Origin: Segatella copri
Lineage (GTDB): Bacteria > Bacteroidota > Bacteroidia > Bacteroidales > Bacteroidaceae
Direction of reading: 5' to 3'
Length of the DNA stretch: 64,000 bases
NCBI RefSeq assembly: GCF_019249795.2
Contig: NZ_CP156891.1
Location: 2,082,501-2,146,500, forward strand
Part shown: one piece after another, positions 10,287-18,627 of the stretch
Layout: each line of letters opens with the position of its first letter
Numbering within the stretch: position 1 is the stretch's first letter
Made by a program: the position numbers and the translations under genes
Notes under the pieces: model-generated
Databases searched by the model: none
Seen by the model: the letters and a program-made list of their open reading frames with translations, nothing else
Told to the model about the DNA's origin: nothing

Positions 10287-11534
10287 ATGCGATTAGATTT
10301 AGATACATATAAAGAGATTCTCGACACCATCACGAGGAACAAGAGCCGCAGTCTGCTTACGGGCTTCGGCGTGTTCTGGGGCGTGTTTATGCTCATCGCC
10401 CTGATGGGTGGCGGACAGGGACTGAAGGAGATGCTGCAAAACAACTTCACAGGCTTTGCCACCAACACCGCTATCATCTGGGCGCAGAACACCACCAAAC
10501 CCTACAAGGGATTCAACAAGGGGCGCTCCTGGCAGATGGAAGAGAAAGACCTGGACAGATTGCGCCACCAGGTGCCCGAACTCGATGTCATTACCCCGCT
10601 GCTCTTCGGCGGCAACAAGTCGGTAGTGTTTGGCGACAAGAAATTCAGCGGCAGCACCCAGGGCGTGAATCCCGATTACGCCCAGGTTTCTGCGCCACAG
10701 ATGTTTTACGGCAGATACATCAACGAGATGGATGTGCGCCAGCAGCGCAAGGTTTGCGTCATCGGCAAACAGATTTACAAGAATCTCTTTCCTGGCGGCG
10801 GTGATCCGTGCGGCAAGAGCGTAAGAGTAGACTCTACCTATTATATGGTGATAGGCGTAGATTACCGTTCGGGCAACGGCATCAATTTCGGCGGTCGTGC
10901 CGATGAAACCATCACCCTGCCCCAATCGGTTTTGCGCAGCGCTTATAACCGGGGTAAGGCAGTAGACATCATCGCCACCACCGGCAAACCGGGCGTAGTA
11001 ATGAGCAGCATTGCCCAGCGGATGAGAGAAACCGTAGCAAGAGCCCACAGCATAGACCCTACGGACGAAAAGGGCATTATGGTGTTCAATACCGAAGTTC
11101 TCTTCCAGATGCTCGACAACCTGTTCAAGGGCGTCAACTTCCTCATCTGGCTGGTAGGCATCGGCACCCTTCTCGCCGGCGCCATCGGAGTTTCCAATAT
11201 CATGATGGTAACGGTAAAGGAGCGAACCACCGAGATAGGCATCCGCCGAGCCATCGGAGCCACGCCTAAGATGATACTTTCGCAAATCATCTCCGAGAGT
11301 ATTCTCCTCACCCTGGTAGCCGGCATGAGCGGCATTCTCTTCGGTGTTGCCATCCTGCAGATGCTGGAAGTAGGAAGTACCACGGATGGCATTCTTACCG
11401 CCCACTTCCAGGTAGATTTCTGGACGGCCATCTCTTCTGCCATCCTCATCTGCATTCTCGGCGGCCTAGCCGGACTCGCCCCTGCATGGCGAGCCATGAG
11501 CATCAAACCGGTGGATGCGATGAGAGACGAATAA
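10287..11534 (+). CDS. MacB/FtsX-type ABC permease 2
   Basis: This 415-residue paralogue of the preceding permease has the same architecture: TM near 25-45, periplasmic core, three C-terminal TMs. The coupling motif ERTTEIGIRRAIGATP and the ending MSIKPVDAMRDE match the family. The 76-bp gap before it contains short direct repeats of GTTGAATGTT. Together the two permeases likely form the membrane channel energised by the 8219 ATPase. Confidence 0.9.
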   Translation: MRLDLDTYKEILDTITRNKSRSLLTGFGVFWGVFMLIALMGGGQGLKEMLQNNFTGFATNTAIIWAQNTTKPYKGFNKGRSWQMEEKDLDRLRHQVPELDVITPLLFGGNKSVVFGDKKFSGSTQGVNPDYAQVSAPQMFYGRYINEMDVRQQRKVCVIGKQIYKNLFPGGGDPCGKSVRVDSTYYMVIGVDYRSGNGINFGGRADETITLPQSVLRSAYNRGKAVDIIATTGKPGVVMSSIAQRMRETVARAHSIDPTDEKGIMVFNTEVLFQMLDNLFKGVNFLIWLVGIGTLLAGAIGVSNIMMVTVKERTTEIGIRRAIGATPKMILSQIISESILLTLVAGMSGILFGVAILQMLEVGSTTDGILTAHFQVDFWTAISSAILICILGGLAGLAPAWRAMSIKPVDAMRDE

Positions 11535-11557
11535 AAGAAAAATAAGATATAAAAGAT

Positions 11558-12676
11558 ATGAAAAAGTATTCAAAGTTGATTGTTGCGGCGATAGTCGCCT
11601 TGATTTTCATCGGAACCTTCGTGTTCCTTTATGAGAAATCGCAGCCTAAGCCTGTGGAGTATACTGAGTTTACTCCTAAGATGGCTGATGTTTTGAAAAC
11701 TACCGTCATCACGGGCAAGATTGAGCCTCGCAACGAGGTGAGCGTAAAGCCTCAGATTAGCGGTATCATCACCGAGATTTGCAAAGAAGCGGGTGATTAT
11801 GTTCAGGCGGGCGAGGTTATCGCCAAGGTAAAGGTGATTCCGGATATGGGACAGCTCAGTTCGGCTCAGGCACGCGTGCGCCTTGCAGAAATCAACCTAA
11901 AACAGGCACAGGTGGATTACGGCCGCGAGGAACAGCTTTTCAAGAAACAGCTGGTCAGCGCCGATGAGTTTGATAAGGTAAAGCAGGCGATGAAACAGGC
12001 ACGCGAGGAGGTTACCGCTGCCGAAGATGCTCTCCAGGTAGTTCGCGATGGTGTAAGCAAGAGCAATGCCAGCGCTTCTTCCACCCTCATCCGTTCTACC
12101 ATCTCGGGCATTATCCTCGATATTCCTGTCAAGGTGGGTAACTCGGTGATTCTTGCCAACACTTTCAACGATGGTACTACCATCGCCAGTGTAGCCAACA
12201 TGAACGACCTCATCTTCCGTGGCAATATCGATGAAACCGAAGTGGGAAGTCTCGTTACAGGAATGCCGATGAAGATTACCATCGGAGCCTTGCAGAACCT
12301 CAACTTCGAGGCTAACCTGGAGTATATCTCTCCTAAAGCTGTAGAAAACAATGGTGCCAACCAGTTTGAGGTAAAGGCAGCCATCCGTTCTACCAAGGGA
12401 GGCAAAATCCGTTCAGGCTACAGCGCCAATGCCGAGATTGTACTGGCAAAGGCTACCCATGTACTCACCGTTCCGGAGAGTGCCATCGAGTTTAGCGGCG
12501 ATTCTACCTTTGTATATATCATAAAAGGTAGCGGCGAGAAGAAGACTTATGAGCGCAAACAGGTAACTACCGGTTTGAGCGATGGAGTAAATATTGAAAT
12601 CAAGAAAGGTCTGGGACTCAAGGACAAGGTTCGCGGTCCTCAGGTTATAGCAGAAAATAAGGATGATGACGAATAG
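11558..12676 (+). CDS. MacA/HlyD-type periplasmic adaptor
   Basis: A 372-residue membrane-fusion protein linking the ABC permeases to an outer-membrane exit duct. An N-terminal anchor (residues 8-26) is followed by a barrel-sandwich (VSVKPQISGIITEI near 60). A coiled-coil hairpin (~105-165) rich in Gln, Ala and Glu and a beta-barrel segment follow. It is the last gene of the exporter operon; no TolC-like gene is linked, so the outer-membrane partner must be elsewhere. Confidence 0.9.
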   Translation: MKKYSKLIVAAIVALIFIGTFVFLYEKSQPKPVEYTEFTPKMADVLKTTVITGKIEPRNEVSVKPQISGIITEICKEAGDYVQAGEVIAKVKVIPDMGQLSSAQARVRLAEINLKQAQVDYGREEQLFKKQLVSADEFDKVKQAMKQAREEVTAAEDALQVVRDGVSKSNASASSTLIRSTISGIILDIPVKVGNSVILANTFNDGTTIASVANMNDLIFRGNIDETEVGSLVTGMPMKITIGALQNLNFEANLEYISPKAVENNGANQFEVKAAIRSTKGGKIRSGYSANAEIVLAKATHVLTVPESAIEFSGDSTFVYIIKGSGEKKTYERKQVTTGLSDGVNIEIKKGLGLKDKVRGPQVIAENKDDDE

Positions 12677-12696
12677 TCATCATCCTTATTCTTTTT
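12656..12696 (+). terminator. Intrinsic terminator of exporter operon
   Basis: A perfect 15-bp stem (AATAAGGATGATGAC / GTCATCATCCTTATT) with a GAATA loop is followed by CTTTTTT. The stem overlaps the last codons and stop of the adaptor gene. It may also act for the converging nagB. Confidence 0.88.
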
Positions 12697-12713
12697 TATA
12701 GGCATCAGATAAC

Positions 12714-13505
12714 TTAGATGTTATCCTTTTCGATATCCTTGAAGTAGCGGTAAGTACCCACCTTCAGTTCATCGCAGGCAATCTCATCACAAACGATGAT
12801 GCCATGCTGGTGCTGCTGCAGAGCGCTGATGGTCCAAGCCTGAGTAACAGGACCTTCGATGGCAGCCTGCAGGGCGCGCGCCTTGTTATGACCGTTGCAG
12901 AGAATCATTACCTCTCGGGCAGCCATCACGGTACCCACACCTACGGTCAGAGCCAGACTAGGTACCTTCTCAGGATCATTATCGAAGAAACGGGAGTTGG
13001 CAATCTTGGTGTCTGTAGTGAGCGTCTTTGCTCGTGTGCGGGAGGTAAGAGAAGAGAATGGCTCGTTGAAAGCGATATGGCCATCAGGACCGATACCACC
13101 GATAAAGAGGTCGATGCCACCCGCTTCTTCTATCATCTGCTCATAATGACGGCACTCCTCTTCCAGATTCTCGGCATTACCGTTCAGGATATGAATATTC
13201 TCCTTAGGGCAGTCGATATGATTGAAGAGATTGGTAGCCATGAAAGAGTGATAGCTCTCAGGATGAGATTCCGGCAAACCTACATATTCATCCATATTGA
13301 AAGTGATGACATGCTTGAACGAAACCTTGCCTTCTTTTACCGCCTTTACCAGGTTGGCATACATGCCCTGAGGTGAAGAACCGGTTGGCAAACCCAGAAC
13401 AAAAGGACGTTCAGCAGTTGGTTGAAATCTGTTAATTGTTTCAATTACATGATCAGCTGCCCACTTTGACAGCTTCTCATAATCTTTTTCGATAATAACA
13501 CGCAT
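12714..13505 (-). CDS. nagB: Glucosamine-6-phosphate deaminase
   Basis: This 263-residue enzyme converts glucosamine-6-phosphate to fructose-6-phosphate and ammonia, feeding amino sugars into glycolysis. Family motifs: [12 protein letters not shown] near residue 40, FNMDEYVGL with the catalytic Asp near 70, [14 protein letters not shown] near 135 and [19 protein letters not shown] near 170. Length matches short NagB enzymes. It is monocistronic and converges with the exporter operon. Confidence 0.95.
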   Translation of the reverse strand: MRVIIEKDYEKLSKWAADHVIETINRFQPTAERPFVLGLPTGSSPQGMYANLVKAVKEGKVSFKHVITFNMDEYVGLPESHPESYHSFMATNLFNHIDCPKENIHILNGNAENLEEECRHYEQMIEEAGGIDLFIGGIGPDGHIAFNEPFSSLTSRTRAKTLTTDTKIANSRFFDNDPEKVPSLALTVGVGTVMAAREVMILCNGHNKARALQAAIEGPVTQAWTISALQQHQHGIIVCDEIACDELKVGTYRYFKDIEKDNI

Positions 13506-13590
13506 AATCTATTTTTTATTGTTTAGTTGTAAAATTCAGGAAACAAAAATAATAAAAATCTGTTTCATTACCGCTAAAAGATGGCAAAAA

Positions 13591-14049
13591 TTATATTTTT
13601 TTACAGTTTGCGGTATCTACTTCTTCATAGCCCTCCTGCTCTACATATTCATCAAAACCGATGCTGATATCAGCGCCATTCTGCTCGAAGAGACGCAGTA
13701 ATTTCTGCTGCATATCGGGTGCGATGAGGATGGCGCCGCGCTTCGCCTTGCAATAGGTGCTTTCGCTGATATAGGGCGAAAAGTGCCAGAAATGAGGCGT
13801 ATTGGCAGAAGGTATCGTGCCGAACATGCGGCGGAATCCGCGTGCCATGCGTATGATTTTCTTCTGAAGACGATAGGCGCAGCCCTGCTCGTTGCAGGCT
13901 ATACGGTCCGGGTTCAGAATACTGAACACCTTCTCCGACTTACGCAACTTCTGATAACGCTCAAAACGAGCACAAAGGTGATGTACCGGGCACGCCTCCT
14001 TGAGACATACCGTATCAATGGAATGGATTGAAATATTGTTCATACTCAT
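13591..14049 (-). CDS. DUF6078-like protein
   Basis: A 152-residue cytosolic protein with several Cys (CLKEACPVHHLCARFE near residue 15, CNEQGCAYRL near 51) and a basic middle segment, perhaps nucleic-acid or metal binding. The sequence resembles the Bacteroidota family DUF6078, recalled without a search. The start is at 14049 or two codons later at 14043; upstream in-frame codons look non-coding. It lies near the vapE gene on the same strand, ~300 bp downstream. Confidence 0.6.
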   Translation of the reverse strand: MSMNNISIHSIDTVCLKEACPVHHLCARFERYQKLRKSEKVFSILNPDRIACNEQGCAYRLQKKIIRMARGFRRMFGTIPSANTPHFWHFSPYISESTYCKAKRGAILIAPDMQQKLLRLFEQNGADISIGFDEYVEQEGYEEVDTANCKKI

Positions 14050-14224
14050 TACTTTTTTAGTTGGATAAATAATTTTTTCTTCGAAAGATTGAGGGGCTGT
14101 TATCGGCAAATAGCCTACTGGCGAACCACAGACAGCCAACTAGCCGCTATGAGAACAGTGGGCTGTTCTAGTCAGACAGCTATCGGAAAAGCCTGAGAAA
14201 GAATTTTAAGAAAGGAACTGCGAA

Positions 14225-14332
14225 AAACTCTTCACTCTTCACCTAACCCCCGGAAATGCCGATAAACAGAGGGGATTCGAGGGGTGAAGAGTTGTTTCTC
14301 ACTCTTCACCCACTCTTCACCACTCTTCACCC
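14225..14332 (-). repeat. vapE-associated 108-bp repeat, copy A
   Basis: Read on the minus strand it begins GGGTGAAGAGTGGTGAAGAG and has an internal hairpin of GTGAAGAGT against ACTCTTCAC. A conserved CCCTCTGTTTAT and GGCATTTCC core follows, and it ends AGGTGAAGAGTGAAGAGTTT. It is the mirror partner of copy B on the other side of vapE. It fills most of the gap 14050-14353. Confidence 0.85.
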
Positions 14333-14353
14333 ATCTGCCGCTTAGCTATATTT

Positions 14354-15622
14354 TCAGATTCTTACAAGCAGATAGGCCTGACCCTTCTTGGTATGCTTCA
14401 TCTTGCAACCCAGGAGTTTGAGCGACTGGCCGATGCGAATTTTGGTGCTCAGATTACTGATCAGCATCGGAAATCTTTCGTGCAGAACCTCGAAAACATC
14501 CGAACAGATGAGCCATTCGCCCGTTTCATTATCTTCAGGAACACGGAAGCAGCTCTTCAGCATCGATTCAAAATCATCTACCTTGAAGAAAGGAAGATTG
14601 CACTTCTGAATACGATCCACCTCGGCATTGGTAAACCAGTAAGGCGTCTTCTTATGGCAAAGCTCATACATAACTTGTGCATAGAGCTGGTCATAAATGA
14701 TGGGTGAACCGTTGTCGATATATTCACCTGCCGGAATGTGCAGACAGACGAATCGGCGGCTACCCGTAGGGTCGCAGAGCGGATGCTCATCATTGGTGGT
14801 TGCCAGGAAGGAAGCATAACGCGGACGGTCATCCTGACACTTGCCGAAGATAGGGCGCCCGTTCACCTTCACCTTCGAAAGCATCTGCTTCAGCTTGCCC
14901 TGCTGCGATGGTCCCATATTCGCAAACTCATCTATGTTGACAAAGAGATTATGAGTGAGCGCCATCTCGGAATCAAACTTATTGGCAAAGTTGATGTGGT
15001 CGAGGAAATACTGTCGCAGATAATCCGGCAGCAGGCGATAGGCAAAGGTACTCTTGCCGCAACCCTGCTTGCCGATAAGCACAGGAGTGGTTTCGTTGCC
15101 ATGAAACATATCCATCTGCAACCAGTGGGCAACAGCCGAACGGAGCCAGGTGGCGCACCATCCCAACTGTTCACTTGTAAGCCCCGGAATCCTGCCAAAG
15201 AGTTCAGCCACATGGTTCTTACCATCCCATTCCGGCAGGTTCTCGAGATACTCCCTGATAGGATCAAACTCCGGAACCTCTTCAGAACGTACGAACTCCT
15301 CAATATCCTGTCGGGGCGACTTCTTTCCTCCCACACCCAACCGCTTGGCATGACGGACGATGGAATTGAAAGCCTCCGGAGTCAGCACCTTCCAGGTTGA
15401 GTCAGAAGATTCCTCCTCTTCCCCACCGATTTCCGGTTCCTCTTCTACGGGCTCCTCAGTTTCGTCCTCATTCTTTGAGAGAGTGAAATACTCGGTTTTA
15501 CCACTTAGCACATTTCTACGGAAGAGATAATACTCATCGAGAAAACTCTCAACAAGAGAGAGTGCTGAAATTTCGTTTGTCATCTTATCTGATGACGATA
15601 AGGTTTTTAAATTTTCCTTCAT
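14354..15622 (-). CDS. VapE/VirE-type P-loop ATPase
   Basis: A 422-residue protein of the virulence-associated E family, helicase-like ATPases linked to phage and integrative-element replication. Walker A GKQGCGKST is near residue 188 and Walker B LFVNIDEF near 232; the SF3-like segment TNDEHPLCDPTGSRRFV is near 280. The N-terminal ~100 residues are acidic and low complexity. A primase domain often fused to this family is absent. Inverted copies of a 108-bp repeat lie ~20 bp downstream and ~50 bp upstream. No integrase is adjacent. Confidence 0.82.
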   Translation of the reverse strand: MKENLKTLSSSDKMTNEISALSLVESFLDEYYLFRRNVLSGKTEYFTLSKNEDETEEPVEEEPEIGGEEEESSDSTWKVLTPEAFNSIVRHAKRLGVGGKKSPRQDIEEFVRSEEVPEFDPIREYLENLPEWDGKNHVAELFGRIPGLTSEQLGWCATWLRSAVAHWLQMDMFHGNETTPVLIGKQGCGKSTFAYRLLPDYLRQYFLDHINFANKFDSEMALTHNLFVNIDEFANMGPSQQGKLKQMLSKVKVNGRPIFGKCQDDRPRYASFLATTNDEHPLCDPTGSRRFVCLHIPAGEYIDNGSPIIYDQLYAQVMYELCHKKTPYWFTNAEVDRIQKCNLPFFKVDDFESMLKSCFRVPEDNETGEWLICSDVFEVLHERFPMLISNLSTKIRIGQSLKLLGCKMKHTKKGQAYLLVRI

Positions 15623-15658
15623 AATTAATTTTTTTAGTTAATAATAATCATCTTTTTG

Positions 15659-15680
15659 CCCTTATATATAATAAGGTGAA
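15659..15680 (+). repeat. Dispersed TATAATAAGGTG repeat, copy 4
   Basis: CCTTATATATAATAAGGTGA sits upstream of vapE and merges into the start of repeat copy B. Confidence 0.6.
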
Positions 15681-15782
15681 GAGTGGTGAAGAGTGGGTGA
15701 AGAGTTGTCTCTATCTCTTCACCCCTCGAAACCCCTCTGTTTATGGGCATTTCCGGGCTTCAGGTGAAGAGTGAAGAGTTTC
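15675..15782 (+). repeat. vapE-associated 108-bp repeat, copy B
   Basis: Plus-strand copy starting GGTGAAGAGTGGTGAAGAGT and ending AGGTGAAGAGTGAAGAGTTT. The central CCCTCTGTTTAT, GGCATTTCCGGG segment closely matches copy A in reverse complement. It occupies part of the 15623-16026 gap; the remainder is purine-rich and holds only the promoter at 15963. Confidence 0.85.
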
Positions 15783-15962
15783 AGCTCATTCATGGCTCAG
15801 CATTTCGCCGCTCTTTCGTTTTCGATTGCAAAGTTAATACTTCCCTTCGCCGATTCCAAATTTTCCCCGCCACCTTCCCGCTACTTTTCTGAAATCAGGG
15901 AAGAAACAAGGGGGCTACGGGGAAAAGTATGGGGAAAAAAGAGGAAAAACAAGCGCATATCC

Positions 15963-15993
15963 TTGCATAATCCGAAAATAAATCTTACCTTTG
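15963..15993 (+). promoter_or_regulatory. Promoter of 460-aa unknown gene
   Basis: TTG (15963-15965), 20 nt, TACCTTTG (15986-15993) matches the Bacteroidota promoter. The start codon is 33 nt downstream. Confidence 0.8.
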
Positions 15994-16026
15994 TGGCAAA
16001 ACTTATTTTCTTAAAACAGACTGACA

Positions 16027-17409
16027 ATGAATGAAGATAAAGATGAAATAAAATTCAGCTACGAAGTCTTCGACCGACAGCTCGACAACTTCTGCCGAAT
16101 GCTCAGCATTCTGGTAGATGCATGGGAAGATTACAGTCCGCAGGAACTTACCTTCGATATCCGTTCGCTCTGCACCAAAGCCACCCGGCTCTGCTATATG
16201 GCAGAGAAAGATATGGTACTGCAGCACAACGACATAGCCAAACAGCGAAAGGAGCAGAACGAAACCCACGAAGTAAGCATCAGCATCATCGTAATGCAGA
16301 AGTTTACACCCCTGATGGCGCATATCATGGAAGACATGAAAAAGGGAAAACAGATAGAAGGAAAACGGATGAAAGTGGCGCCGCTGGATATGACCCGCAT
16401 CCTGCCGAAGCTCAACGATTTTTTCGAAACCGATGAACTGGGCAAAGGAAGTACTATCGACGTAAACGAAGTAACCAAACTCCAGAAAGAACTGTTACGC
16501 CAGGTAAAACCCACTCATATCCCCGGCGTAAAACCCGTAGAGCGCCTTTGGAATCTCTTCCAGCTATACAGCATGGCCTGTTATCTGATGCTCCACTTCC
16601 GCCAGCTGAGCCATTTCACCAACCTCGCCATGAGCGAAGAGCAGACCACCCGCCTCTTCGAAATGTCGCTACAGGAATATCAGGAAGAACCAAAGGGCAT
16701 CAGCGACATAGACCGATACTTTACAACCCTGGAATATGACAACAACGGAAAGCAGCTCTCCGTCAGCCAATTGCTGGAAGTAAGAAAAACGCTAAAAGAC
16801 GAGGTACCGGAAAATCTGCGCCTCGACTTTATGAAATATATAAGAGACACCCAACTGCTGGGCGCCCAGCTTGCCCACGTCAATTTTACAGCACAAGAAT
16901 ATCTCAAACTGGTATCAGCCACCGTAAAATGGCACATCATCGAGCTGGAAATCTACGATTTGGAACATCCCGAAGGCATTCCGGAAACCCTTCCCAACGA
17001 GGTTTTCTACAAAGTAAAAGACGGCAAATACATCGACATGCAGAATCTGAAGGCTCAGATAGCCAATATGTTGAAATTTGTTACCCGCAAGAACCATTGG
17101 TTCTGCGTATGGTGTGTATTGAATCACAACTGCATGCTTCAGGACAACCAGAACTTCGAAGCCTTTGCCACCCAGATGATGACTCCCGAATGGTTTGGCG
17201 ACATCGACGATTATCTCCATTTCTCGGGCGACAATCTCCGCGACTACCGCCGTTATTTCTCAGAGATAGATTATCCGCAATGGGAGGAAAAGAAGTTTAA
17301 GGAAATCAAGGACCTTTACAACATGACGAAATGGTCAGACAAACTCCTCAGCAAGTTCCAGCATCTCTGCATCACGATGAATGGTGTGTTTGATAAGAAA
17401 AGCCTCTGA
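16027..17409 (+). CDS. Unrecognised 460-aa helical protein
   Basis: I do not recognise a family. The protein has no signal peptide and no transmembrane segment. It is rich in charged and aromatic residues and looks mostly alpha-helical. A run near residues 355-370 (HWFCVWCVLNHNCM) contains three Cys and two His that could bind metal. The C-terminal third is rich in Trp, Tyr and Asp. It has its own consensus promoter and a hairpin terminator, and lies between the vapE unit and a remnant zone, so it may be accessory. Function unknown. Confidence 0.6.
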   Translation: MNEDKDEIKFSYEVFDRQLDNFCRMLSILVDAWEDYSPQELTFDIRSLCTKATRLCYMAEKDMVLQHNDIAKQRKEQNETHEVSISIIVMQKFTPLMAHIMEDMKKGKQIEGKRMKVAPLDMTRILPKLNDFFETDELGKGSTIDVNEVTKLQKELLRQVKPTHIPGVKPVERLWNLFQLYSMACYLMLHFRQLSHFTNLAMSEEQTTRLFEMSLQEYQEEPKGISDIDRYFTTLEYDNNGKQLSVSQLLEVRKTLKDEVPENLRLDFMKYIRDTQLLGAQLAHVNFTAQEYLKLVSATVKWHIIELEIYDLEHPEGIPETLPNEVFYKVKDGKYIDMQNLKAQIANMLKFVTRKNHWFCVWCVLNHNCMLQDNQNFEAFATQMMTPEWFGDIDDYLHFSGDNLRDYRRYFSEIDYPQWEEKKFKEIKDLYNMTKWSDKLLSKFQHLCITMNGVFDKKSL

Positions 17410-17470
17410 TTCAGGCTTGTTTTATGCATAAAAAACAGCTTTTAAATACCTGATTTACAAAATAATATTA

Positions 17471-17516
17471 AAAGTTCACAAGTTTGTGGTCCACAATCTT
17501 GTGAACTTTCATTTTT
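17471..17516 (+). terminator. 39-nt palindrome with T-tract (terminator or operator)
   Basis: Outer arms AAAGTTCACAAG / CTTGTGAACTTT (12 bp, perfect) enclose inner arms TTGTGG / CCACAA and are followed by CATTTTTTT. It can end transcription of the 16027 gene. The right arm also contains the TTG -33 element of the next promoter, so it could serve as an operator. Confidence 0.65.
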
Positions 17517-17529
17517 TTGCTTATCTTTG
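17499..17529 (+). promoter_or_regulatory. Promoter of the ATPase remnant
   Basis: TTG (17499-17501), 20 nt, TATCTTTG (17522-17529): consensus Bacteroidota promoter still intact in front of a gutted gene. Confidence 0.75.
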
Positions 17530-17553
17530 CATCCGTAATCAAGCAAAAAAACA

Positions 17554-17715
17554 ATGGAAAAGGCATTCGTATATGGTATGTCGGTTGCCGGAAACAACTT
17601 CATCGACCGCATCAAGAAAGCCCTCATCGACAAGGAATTGATTACCCTGGAGAAGGACGGCATCTTCATTGCCGACTGTGTGTTCGAGCTTTGGTTTAAG
17701 AAGGAAATGATGTAA
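17554..17715 (+). pseudogene. Internally deleted AAA ATPase remnant (53 codons)
   Basis: Residues 1-19 (MEKAFVYGMSVAGNNFIDR) match the N-terminus typical of Bacteroidota archaeal-type AAA ATPases. Residues 20-53 (IKKALIDKELITLEK... VFELWFKKEM) match their C-terminal winged-helix end. The P-loop and the rest, some 300 residues, are missing, yet the frame is kept. It reads as an in-frame internal deletion. It could in principle still be translated from its intact promoter. The comparison is from memory of the family. Confidence 0.65.
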
Positions 17716-17730
17716 AATAGTACAGAATAT

Positions 17731-17868
17731 AATCCCAAATGGCACCCAAAGGGTAGTAGCCTTGAAATTGGTAAACGTATTCTGGTCGATGTTGATAGGG
17801 AGAACGGTATAAGTATATACGTTGTTCAAATTGTTGCAATTGTTGAAAGCCATGTCACCGATACGCTC
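17731..17868 (-). pseudogene. BspA-like leucine-rich repeat scrap
   Basis: Minus-strand codons read ERIGDMAFNNCNNLNNVYTY and then a NTFTNFKATTLWVP stretch. These are typical of one LRR_5 repeat of BspA-like surface proteins. No start, signal peptide or further repeats are present, so this is a fragment left by rearrangement. Confidence 0.5.
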
Positions 17869-17954
17869 CAATGTGTATGATGTTGGGCGATTAGTAGAAT
17901 GAGCAATTCTTCTTGGAGAGACAGGCATGACGGAGCTTACTTTGTTCTACACTC

Positions 17955-18475
17955 TTGAATGGTGGCAGTAGGCATTTCGTAACAGTGTCAAAGACGTTAT
18001 CCAAAATTCTAAGACAATTGGTTGCAAGCCAAAGTAATGCGATATGCGCTTGGGCATCTTGTCTGCTTTCAGATTATGTAAACCATGTTCACATTGCCCA
18101 TTGTCTGCAACTCATTGACTGTGGCATTAACCTCTACATTCAAAAGGAACAGCTTATATTATTGGACGATGAAGGACATCCGTCCCTCTTTCCCCGATAA
18201 TGATAGCCACGCTTTCAACCTGTGCGCAATTGGAACGTGATAATATCTCATTCCGATTGCAGTCAGGAAGGAAGCGGTATATAGAGAAAGGTGGAAAACT
18301 CGGACGCAAGGTAGGCTCTGTAAAAACGGCAGAACAGATGAAAACCGAATATAGGGAAGTTATTAGTTTGCTCCGCAAGGGGTATTCCTTTCGGGATGTG
18401 ACAAAATTGAGTGGTAAAGGGGTAAGTACCGTACAACGAGTGAAGCGATTACTAAAAGTGCAATCACCGCAATAA
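17955..18475 (+). pseudogene. Frameshifted serine recombinase remnant
   Basis: The 3' part (18200-18475) encodes CAQLERDNISFRLQSGRKRY, GGKLGRKVGS and a C-terminal HTH (GYSFRDVTKLSGKGVSTVQR). These are the end of the resolvase catalytic domain and its DNA-binding domain. The part before it is in another frame and reads DCGINLYIQKEQLILLDDEG, the preceding resolvase segment. The N-terminal catalytic Ser region is not recognisable. A broken mobile-element gene. Confidence 0.7.
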
Positions 18476-18575
18476 TACTATTGATTTTACGTTCTTTTCA
18501 AAGAAAAGGGGTTGTGCTATAGTGGCTTAAAGGCTAAAAGCATTACCTTTGAATGCTGTTAAATATGGTAATGTT

Positions 18576-18598
18576 CAAAGTCACAATTTGTGATTTTG
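18576..18598. promoter_or_regulatory. Palindromic operator-like site upstream of lipoprotein/ORF6N
   Basis: CAAAGTCACAA and TTGTGATTTTG form an inverted repeat with one mismatch around a central T. It lies 25-47 nt downstream of a -7-like TACCTTTG (18544-18551), a position expected for a repressor. The core GTCACAANTTGTGAT recurs inside the ORF6N coding region at 20117-20143. Confidence 0.5.
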
Positions 18599-18627
18599 GA
18601 AAAATGAATATAAATATGACAGATAAA

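Noticed and set aside
14050..15660. vapE plus repeats as a complete prophage or integrative element
   Set aside because: No integrase, structural, mobilisation or attachment-site sequences were seen within the flanking repeats.
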